Of a stretch of 64,000 bases of DNA, positions 58,423 through 64,000 are shown piece after piece (the first letter of the stretch is position 1; the number at the start of each line of letters is the position of its first letter). Source of the DNA: DASXHD01 sp038239005 (GTDB lineage: Bacteria; Myxococcota_A; Polyangia; Polyangiales; Polyangiaceae); contig JBBSFE010000003.1 of assembly GCA_038239005.1 (NCBI GenBank), forward strand, positions 62,001 to 126,000, written 5' to 3'. The notes beneath the pieces were generated by a model. It saw nothing but the letters and a program-made list of their open reading frames with translations. It was not told the DNA's origin and did no database searches. The position numbers and the translations under genes are program-made.

Positions 58423-59240
58423 GGTGCGCGAGGATACTCCATGCGGGCCGCAATGCGCTCGCGCGTCTCGCGCCCATAAAGCCAATCGACGAGCGCGAGG
58501 CCGAGATCGATTCCGGAGGTCACGCCGCCGGCGGTCATCACCTGCCCATCGCGAACGACGCGTTCTCGAACGGCCGTGGCGCCGTAATCCGCGAGACGAT
58601 CCATCGATGCGTGGTGGCTCGTTGCGCGCTTTCCGCGCAGCCGGCCCGCAGCACCGAGAAGGAGCGCGCCCGTGCACACGGAAGCCATCAATCGATTGCG
58701 TGGGAACGCACCGAGCCACGCGGCGATCGCCGGATCGCGCTCGAGCTTGCGTGTCTCGGGGCCGCCCGCGACGAAGACGACGTCGAACTCATCGAGCGGC
58801 GGACGCACACGCGCCATTTCGAAGCGCGCCCCCGCGGCGCTCCACGGCTCGCCCGTCGCGCTGACGACTTCGATCGTTGCGCCACTTCGCATGAGCGGGT
58901 CGAGCGTGCCCACGAGATCGAGCAACGTCATGCGCGCGAACCCGACGACCGCAATCTTCACGTCCGTGATCACATCGGGCCCATCGAGCGAGCCTTCGGT
59001 GATCGCGTCCGACGGAATCTCTCCGTAGACGTGCGGCATGTTCCGCGGCCCCTCGATGCGCACCTCGGCGTCGAGCCGGCGCGGATCGACGCGGATCACG
59101 CGCAAATCCCGCGACGGAATATGTGCAAAGTGCAACTTGATCGTTTCGGCGAGGTCCGGCTGAAACGAGCAGTGAACGAACGCATCGTTCTTCGGCCCGC
59201 CTTGCAAATGATAGAGCCAGCGCATTAACTCCAGTGACAT
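58419..59240 (-). CDS. DUF952/DJ-1-PfpI fusion protein
   Basis: A 273-residue fusion. Residues 1-90 (MRWLYHLQGGPKND, FVHCSFQPDLAET, PHVYGEIPSDAI) match DUF952; residues about 95-273 match the DJ-1/PfpI class I amidotransferase fold, with a nucleophile Cys in LMASVCTGALLLGAAG and VTSGIDLGLALVDWL, close to isonitrile-hydratase-like and AraC-associated amidase domains. Neither part shows a specific substrate. It is six bases after the lipoprotein gene at 59247 and overlaps gltX by four bases (ATGA). Confidence 0.83.
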   Translation of the reverse strand: MSLELMRWLYHLQGGPKNDAFVHCSFQPDLAETIKLHFAHIPSRDLRVIRVDPRRLDAEVRIEGPRNMPHVYGEIPSDAITEGSLDGPDVITDVKIAVVGFARMTLLDLVGTLDPLMRSGATIEVVSATGEPWSAAGARFEMARVRPPLDEFDVVFVAGGPETRKLERDPAIAAWLGAFPRNRLMASVCTGALLLGAAGRLRGKRATSHHASMDRLADYGATAVRERVVRDGQVMTAGGVTSGIDLGLALVDWLYGRETRERIAARMEYPRAP

Positions 59241-59246
59241 CTACTT

Positions 59247-59699
59247 TTAGCGCACTCGGAGGCTTGCGATCATCCACTCGATGCTCGGCGCGTATTTGTC
59301 GAACGTCTCTTTGACGCCACCCGCTTCGACGATGACGAGTTTGTCGCCCGATACGAAGAAGGTCGTCCAGTAGACGTACGGCTTGCCGCTGTCGTCGTGC
59401 CCGAATCGGAGCTGCTTGCCGGGTGCGCCATCGAGCGATTTCACGTCGCGCGTTTCAACGAGCGCGTAGCCGCTCACGTCCCGGAGCTGCAGCGTGATCG
59501 CGCGCGTCCAGAATGCGAGATCGCCGCTTCCCTCGCCTTGGAGCGGAACGACGCGCACGGAGACGACGGCGCGCTCGGGCGTGGTCGCGCGGTAGTCGTA
59601 CGAGCCCGAGTCTTTGAGCTCGATGAACCCAGGCGCGGTGTGGATGTCGAACGTCTTGCAGGAGACGGCGACCAGAAAAAGGAGCGCAAGCTTCTTCAA
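59247..59699 (-). CDS. Lipoprotein of unknown function
   Basis: A 150-residue protein from TTG 59699, with a lipoprotein signal (KKLALLFLVAVSCK, lipobox AVSC) and a beta-rich body (RAVVSVRVVPLQGEGSGD, YVYWTTFFVSGDKLVIVEA). The TTG overlaps the stop of the DUF4349 gene (TTGA), which settles the start. It looks like a small beta-sandwich envelope protein; no family is recognised. Confidence 0.65.
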   Translation of the reverse strand: MKKLALLFLVAVSCKTFDIHTAPGFIELKDSGSYDYRATTPERAVVSVRVVPLQGEGSGDLAFWTRAITLQLRDVSGYALVETRDVKSLDGAPGKQLRFGHDDSGKPYVYWTTFFVSGDKLVIVEAGGVKETFDKYAPSIEWMIASLRVR

Positions 59700-60502
59700 T
59701 GGAGATCCATCAAGTGCGGAAGCCCGAGCTCCGCGAGCCACGGAAACGGCAAGCCGGGCGTGTCGTGCAGCGCTGCTTGCCCCCGCGGTTGGAACACGAC
59801 GTCGATCGTGGAGTACGCCACGCGCGAGCGCAGCACCTTGAGCTTGCCCTCCATCGATTCGATCTCGCCCGTGACGCGCTCGAGCTCGCGCTGAATCTCG
59901 ATCGCCTCTTTGACAGCTGCTTTTTGGAGAAGCGCTTCGAGCCGATCGCGAACCGCGCGCGCGTTCTTGAGACGCGCATCGAGGTCCACGTACACGTCCG
60001 TGACGTCCGTTGCGCTGACGTCGTGGTGAAGCACGTCCCCGTTCGCTTCCACTTTCTTGAGGGCTTCATCGAAGCGCGCGCGTGGCACGCGGATCTCGAT
60101 TTGCGTGTCGTTGCGCGACGACAAATATCCGCCGACGTTCCGCGCGACGGCTTCGATGGCGTCGAGCGCCGGCGCGACTTGGTAGACGGCCATCGTGACG
60201 TGCGCCGAGTAGATCATCATCGCTGCGTCGTGGGGCGCTTCCTCATCGCCGGTGCCCATCGCGGTGTCGACATGCCGCGCTTCGGGCTTCTTGCCGGCTC
60301 CGCTCGACTCGTCGCGGTCGATCTGTCGCATGGGCTTGGGCGGAGGCGGCGAAGGCACGTCGCTGGCGAACCGTTGGTCCTCCCCGCTCGAGACGTCGGC
60401 GGCCGGTGCGCCAACCGGCGAAGCGACCACGGTGCGCGCTGTTTCTGGCGCGCCGCCGCATGCGAGCAGCACGGCAAATAGCAGGACCGCGAGGCGGTTC
60501 AT
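59696..60502 (-). CDS. DUF4349 lipoprotein
   Basis: A 268-residue lipoprotein (signal LAVLLFAVLLACGG, lipobox LLAC) with a Pro-rich linker then the DUF4349 domain: MMIYSAHVTMAVYQVAPALD, EIRVPRARFDEALKKVEANG, SATDVTDVYVDLDARLKNAR and a central coiled coil (IQRELERVTGEIESMEGKLK). DUF4349 proteins lie in the periplasm with no known activity. It heads the six-gene run (DUF4349, lipoprotein, DUF952/DJ-1, gltX, CPBP protease, lipoprotein). The divergent gene at 60582 is 79 bases away. Confidence 0.85.
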   Translation of the reverse strand: MNRLAVLLFAVLLACGGAPETARTVVASPVGAPAADVSSGEDQRFASDVPSPPPPKPMRQIDRDESSGAGKKPEARHVDTAMGTGDEEAPHDAAMMIYSAHVTMAVYQVAPALDAIEAVARNVGGYLSSRNDTQIEIRVPRARFDEALKKVEANGDVLHHDVSATDVTDVYVDLDARLKNARAVRDRLEALLQKAAVKEAIEIQRELERVTGEIESMEGKLKVLRSRVAYSTIDVVFQPRGQAALHDTPGLPFPWLAELGLPHLMDLH

Positions 60503-60581
60503 GGGCGGGCGGCAGAATACATCGTTGCGGCTTTCGCGCTGGACTGCTATGCGTCGGCCCCGTTTTTAGCTGGAAATCGCC

Positions 60582-61016
60582 ATGAAAAATCCCTTCGCGT
60601 CAGTCAAAGAAACCCACGGTGACAAGGCCAAGCTCGTCGCTGCGCTCCAAAAGCTCGCCGGTGACGATCTGTGGATCGATCGCACCAACAAGAAGAAGGG
60701 CCTCGGCCACGTCGCGAACGCGAAGCTACTTCGACTTCACGCAACGTTCACCGCCGTGAAACAAAAGTTCGGCTCGCGAGACAAGCTAATCGCCGCCATC
60801 CTCGACATCGAGAAACGCACCAAGGACGACGGCGAGAAGTCCCGCCTCGGGAAATTCCCCGTTCCGCGCCTCTGGGACATGTACCGCTCGCTCGAGAAGC
60901 GTCACGCGGTGAAGAAGGTCAGAGCTCCTTCGAAGTCCAAGACCGAAACGAAAGCTCCCGCGCAATCTCCGAAAAAAGCCGCAACAAAACAGGACGCGAA
61001 AAAGAAAACTTCGTGA
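60582..61016 (+). CDS. Basic protein of unknown function
   Basis: A 144-residue, very basic, soluble protein. The first 105 residues look like a compact helical domain (KLVAALQKLAGDDLWIDRTN, FGSRDKLIAAILDIEKRTKD), and the last 35 are a Lys/Ala/Pro tail (SPKKAATKQDAKKKTS) like those of histone-like and nucleic-acid-binding proteins. A link to DNA or RNA binding is inferred from charge alone. It is 50 bases before the arginine decarboxylase gene on the same strand. Confidence 0.6.
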   Translation: MKNPFASVKETHGDKAKLVAALQKLAGDDLWIDRTNKKKGLGHVANAKLLRLHATFTAVKQKFGSRDKLIAAILDIEKRTKDDGEKSRLGKFPVPRLWDMYRSLEKRHAVKKVRAPSKSKTETKAPAQSPKKAATKQDAKKKTS

Positions 61017-61066
61017 CGTTTGGCGGGCGCGCCTGTTAAGAATGCGGCGTAGGAGAATCCAAAAAC

Positions 61067-61669
61067 GTGAAGGAGAAAGCACCGGTTCCGGTCGGCCCCA
61101 CGGGATACCCCGAGATGCACGAGATGCTCGTGCCGAAGGCGATCTTCTTCACCAATGGCGTCGGCGTCCACAAGGACAGGCTTTCGTCGTTCGAGCTCTC
61201 GCTTCGCGACGCGGGAATCGAAAAAGCAAACCTTGTGACGGTGAGCTCCATCTTCCCGCCGCAATGCAAAGAGCTCAGTCGCAAAGAGGGCGAGAAGCTG
61301 ATCAAGCCAGGTCAGATCGTCCACTGCGTCATGGCTCGCCAAGACACCAACGAGCCCAACCGTCTCATCGCTGCATCCATCGGCGTCGCGCGCCCCGCAG
61401 ACTCGAGCATGTACGGCTACCTCTCCGAGCATCACAGCTACGGTGAGAACGCGAAGATCGCCGGCGACTACGCCGAAGACCTCGCCGCGACGATGCTTGC
61501 CACCACGCTCGGCGTCGAGTTCAACGCCGACACCGCATGGCGCGAGCGCGAGCAAGTCTTCAAAGCCGACAAGCTCATCCTGCGCACACGTCACGTCGTG
61601 CAGAGCGCCGAGGGCCACAAGGCCGGCCTCTGGTCGACGGTCGTGGCCTGCGGCGTATTCATTTTCTAG
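61067..61669 (+). CDS. pdaD: Pyruvoyl-dependent arginine decarboxylase
   Basis: A 200-residue proenzyme of the pyruvoyl arginine decarboxylase family, which makes agmatine, a first step to polyamines. The self-cleavage site is in NLVTVSSIFPP (Ser 60-Ser 61); cutting creates the pyruvoyl group on the second Ser. Also present are GQIVHCVMARQDTNEPNRLI and EHHSYGENAKIAGDYAEDLA. It starts at GTG 61067 after a TAGGAGAA-type site. Bacteria more often use PLP-type SpeA, and no agmatine-processing gene is adjacent. Confidence 0.9.
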   Translation: MKEKAPVPVGPTGYPEMHEMLVPKAIFFTNGVGVHKDRLSSFELSLRDAGIEKANLVTVSSIFPPQCKELSRKEGEKLIKPGQIVHCVMARQDTNEPNRLIAASIGVARPADSSMYGYLSEHHSYGENAKIAGDYAEDLAATMLATTLGVEFNADTAWREREQVFKADKLILRTRHVVQSAEGHKAGLWSTVVACGVFIF

Positions 61670-61759
61670 GGATTTTCCGCCCCTTTACCTTTCTTTACCC
61701 CATGGGTGCTTCCAAACGCACCGAGGCGTGCCACGTTGATTCGTGGAGGTCACGCTCAC

Positions 61760-62704
61760 ATGCTTCGTTTCATCCGTTCGAGTGCCATCGCCTTCGTCCT
61801 CGCCGCTTCCGCCCTACCGCTCGTAGCCTGCAGCGGCACCCAAAGCGTCGGCGAGCCCACTGCCACCGCCGCGACCGGTGCGAGTGTCGCGCCGATCGGC
61901 GTCGTCGTTCACGGACGCACCAAGTTCGTCGTCGACGCTCTCGGACAAGTTCCACTCCGCGCCGATCAGCGCGCCACCATCGAGCAGATGGCCAAAGATT
62001 CGGAAGTGCGCAGCGAGCCCGCGCGCAAAGCGCGCGAAGAACTCGTGCTCGCCGTCGCCGATCAGATTCAAGCGGGCACGATCGATCACACGGCGCTCCA
62101 ACCGAAGATCGATGCCGTCGCTGCCGCGCACGAAACCGCGCGCCCCGGTGATCGCGCCGCATTCGAAAAGCTCCACGAGCTTCTCACGCCCGAGCAGCGC
62201 GTCGCGTTCGTGACCGCGCTGCAAGCCGAGCCTCACGAAGGTCATGCGCAGCCCGAAGGTCGCGGTGGTCGCATGCACAAGTGGGCCGCCGAGATTGGTC
62301 TATCGCAAGATCAGCAAGACCAGATCAAACAGAAGCTCCAGGCGCGCTGGCAAGGCCACGTCGCGACTGCCGTCGTCGGCACCGACGAGCAAAAAGGCGA
62401 CGCCGTCAAAGACGGCCGCATGATGTGGCAGGGCCACAAGATGCACGCAGAGTGGAAGAACACGCTCGAAGCCTTCAAGACCGACAAGTTCTCGATGGAC
62501 GCAGTCGCGCCCGTTCAGGATGGCAAACCGATGGCGCACGAATTCGCCGGACACATGCTCGGCATGGTCGAAGCCGCGCTTCCGGTGCTGACGCCCGAGC
62601 AACGCGCGACGGCCGCAAACAAGCTGCGCGCACGCGCCGCAAATCTCGAAGAAGACGAGTCGCCGGCCGCGACGACCACGACGACGAACACGAACGCTCC
62701 GTAG
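61760..62704 (+). CDS. LTxxQ-motif (Spy/CpxP-like) lipoprotein
   Basis: A 314-residue lipoprotein (signal IAFVLAASALPLVAC, lipobox LVAC). The mature part is helical and polar with two LTxxQ motifs (LLTPEQRVAFV and VLTPEQRATAANKL), the marks of Spy/CpxP periplasmic chaperones that sense or bind misfolded protein or metal, and a His/Met-rich central part (HEGHAQPEGRGGRMHKW). The tail is Thr/Asn-rich. The start at 61760 is chosen by the signal; an earlier start at 61706 adds a non-signal leader. Confidence 0.8.
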   Translation: MLRFIRSSAIAFVLAASALPLVACSGTQSVGEPTATAATGASVAPIGVVVHGRTKFVVDALGQVPLRADQRATIEQMAKDSEVRSEPARKAREELVLAVADQIQAGTIDHTALQPKIDAVAAAHETARPGDRAAFEKLHELLTPEQRVAFVTALQAEPHEGHAQPEGRGGRMHKWAAEIGLSQDQQDQIKQKLQARWQGHVATAVVGTDEQKGDAVKDGRMMWQGHKMHAEWKNTLEAFKTDKFSMDAVAPVQDGKPMAHEFAGHMLGMVEAALPVLTPEQRATAANKLRARAANLEEDESPAATTTTTNTNAP

Positions 62705-62714
62705 CTTCCAAAGC

Positions 62715-63752
62715 TCAGCGCGACGCGCGACGAGGCGCCGTGGTCTTCGGATCGCGGCGCCTTTTCATTGCGTATCGCACGAGCAGCGACGTCAGCGCGG
62801 CGTGATCGAGACCGACCGCTTTCGCTGCGCGAGCGAGCCCCGCGGACGGCGACAAATCGCAGTTCGGATTCACGTCGACGACGAACGGCGCAAACGACGC
62901 ATCGATGCGCACATCGACACGGCCATAATCGCGAACACCGACAGCCGCGAACGCTGCGGCTGCGACACGACGCACGCGCGCCGCGACGGACGATGGAAGC
63001 GAAGGGCTGAGGACGGGGCGCGTGCCGAGATCGTCCGTCGATCCGATCGCCCATTTCGCGTCGTACGTGACGATACGTGGCGCGCCTTTCGCGAGCGCGC
63101 TGAAATCGATCTCCTGGAGCGGGAGGACCCGAGCGTTCGGAAAACCGAAGAGTGCCACGTTCACCTCACGGCCTTCGATGTAACGCTCGACGAGACACGG
63201 CTGCGCAAAACGCGCGGTCAATTCCGCGACGCGATCACGAAGGTCACGCTCGCGATGCACGACGCTGCGCGCGTCGATGCCGGCCGAGCCGTCCTCGCGC
63301 GAAGGTTTGACGATCACGGGAAACGGAAGCACGAACGCGTCGTCTGCGCTGCTCATCACACATGCGGCCGGCGTCGGAACGTTCGCGCGCGTGAGACATT
63401 CCTTCACGCGATCTTTGTAGAGTGCGGCAGAGAGCGCTTCGGGCGGCGACCCCGTGAATGGAAGCTCCATGAGCTCGAGCAAAATCGGAACGGCACTCTC
63501 GAGCCGAGCGTCGCCCGCGAGCGACTCGCACAAGTTGAACGCACAATCCGGATCGAGCTCGACGAGTCGCTCGCGCAGCCGCTGCAAATCGCCATCGACG
63601 GGAACGAGAACGACCTCGTGCTTCTTCGTTTCGAGGCTCGTCTGGACCGCGTGCGCGACGGTGGCAACGTCGGCGCGAGCCGAAAAGCCTGCATCCGCGC
63701 CAGGAGAGCGCTCTTCGAAGTCGACGTTGTAGAGAACCGCGACGACGGCCAT
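62715..63752 (-). CDS. ATP-grasp ligase, D-alanine-D-alanine ligase-like
   Basis: A 345-residue ATP-grasp enzyme close to D-Ala-D-Ala ligases. Features are the PFPVIVKPSREDGSAGID ATP-binding loop, CLVERYIEGREVNVALFG, and DVNPNCDLSPSAGLARAAKA at the end, where the last acidic and Asn residues bind metal. The substrate may be another amino acid or peptide. It is divergent from ccmB, with 23 bases between their start codons, and convergent with the LTxxQ lipoprotein gene. Confidence 0.85.
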   Translation of the reverse strand: MAVVAVLYNVDFEERSPGADAGFSARADVATVAHAVQTSLETKKHEVVLVPVDGDLQRLRERLVELDPDCAFNLCESLAGDARLESAVPILLELMELPFTGSPPEALSAALYKDRVKECLTRANVPTPAACVMSSADDAFVLPFPVIVKPSREDGSAGIDARSVVHRERDLRDRVAELTARFAQPCLVERYIEGREVNVALFGFPNARVLPLQEIDFSALAKGAPRIVTYDAKWAIGSTDDLGTRPVLSPSLPSSVAARVRRVAAAAFAAVGVRDYGRVDVRIDASFAPFVVDVNPNCDLSPSAGLARAAKAVGLDHAALTSLLVRYAMKRRRDPKTTAPRRASR

Positions 63753-63775
63753 CGGAAATTCTACGATAGCCGAGC

Positions 63776-64000
63776 TTGCTCTCGTTCGTCTCTGCGTCGC
63801 TCGCCGTTGCCGGCAAAGATCTCCGCATCGAAATGCGGACGCGCGAGATCACGACGACCACGGGATTTTTCGCGGTGCTCGTCGCCGTGCTTTCGTCGCT
63901 CAGTTACACGGCAGGTCCCCGCACGACCGAGCGCGTCGCGCCCGGAACGATTTGGCTCGCCATTGCGTTCACGTCGGTGCTCGCCATCGGGCGCTTCTGG
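63776..64000 (+). CDS. ccmB: Heme exporter CcmB, C-terminus cut off by window edge
   Basis: The first 75 residues of CcmB, a membrane subunit of the CcmABCD system needed to mature c-type cytochromes. The family start is clear (LAVAGKDLRIEMRTREITTT then GFFAVLVAVLSSLSYTAG and TIWLAIAFTSVLAIGRFW). The TTG at 63776 is the first start codon after an in-frame stop at 63767-63769, so the start is well placed. Divergent from the ATP-grasp gene. It fits the presence of a pentaheme cytochrome in this genome. Confidence 0.85.
   Translation, partial: MLSFVSASLAVAGKDLRIEMRTREITTTTGFFAVLVAVLSSLSYTAGPRTTERVAPGTIWLAIAFTSVLAIGRFW

Overview
The window is a gene-dense, GC-rich stretch of chromosome with no gene-free stretch over about 250 bases. 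It most likely comes from the Myxococcota, Polyangia-like side. The clues are many small secreted lipoproteins with Gly/Asp-rich N-termini, a MopE-like DNCNGVIDEGC motif, two DUF2330 proteins ending in a MYXO-CTERM-like tail (Cys cluster, hydrophobic segment, Arg cluster), a DUF2378/TIGR02265-type protein, PEGA/TPR-type proteins, and frequent GTG and TTG starts. I saw no rRNA, tRNA, CRISPR array, transposase or integrase. The lineage call is inference; the gene content is read from the sequence.

Layout. 1-7.7 kb: cut-off CHASE3/HAMP sensor, PrsW-like protease, outer-membrane protein, yacG, lepB, a membrane FeS oxidoreductase, a MarR regulator with a long inverted repeat upstream, and a DUF2378-like protein. 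8-15 kb: two paralogous HEAT-repeat envelope proteins around a Cys-rich lipoprotein and a nucleotidyltransferase-like gene. 15-21 kb: lipoprotein, Nudix hydrolase, M16 peptidase lipoprotein, GTPase, thiO. 21-27 kb: tandem DUF2330 genes coupled to a pentaheme cytochrome c, then a short low-content patch. 27-32 kb: envelope proteins of unknown role. 32-36 kb: rplS, peroxiredoxin, a divergent stand-alone rplC coupled to a UPF0262 gene, serS. 36-44 kb: two SGNH hydrolases around a TPR protein and a pirin, then a coupled cassette of secreted protein, HTTM membrane protein and BamA/Omp85-like protein. 44-50 kb: nadE, class II DAHP synthase, zinc-ribbon protein, PARG-like TIGR02452 protein, GAF protein, class III cyclase. 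50-54 kb: a run of genes for a lytic transglycosylase, a beta-propeller, a repeat-bearing outer-membrane protein, an ECF sigma factor and a putative anti-sigma factor. 54-55.5 kb: TPR-like protein and an antitoxin/PIN-toxin pair. 55.5-60.5 kb: six tightly packed genes on the minus strand around gltX. 60.5-64 kb: basic protein, pyruvoyl arginine decarboxylase, LTxxQ lipoprotein, ATP-grasp ligase, and the start of ccmB.

Themes. Most non-housekeeping genes act in the envelope: lipoproteins, barrels, intramembrane proteases, peptidoglycan lysis. Coupling is extreme: at least twelve neighbouring pairs overlap by exactly four bases (ATGA, GTGA or TTGA), which defines operons well without expression data. 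The best candidates for undescribed systems are the HTTM cassette (40.4-43.8 kb), the sigma-factor run (50.4-54.3 kb), the DUF2330/cytochrome operon (21.3-26.6 kb) and the gltX-centred envelope operon (55.5-60.5 kb).
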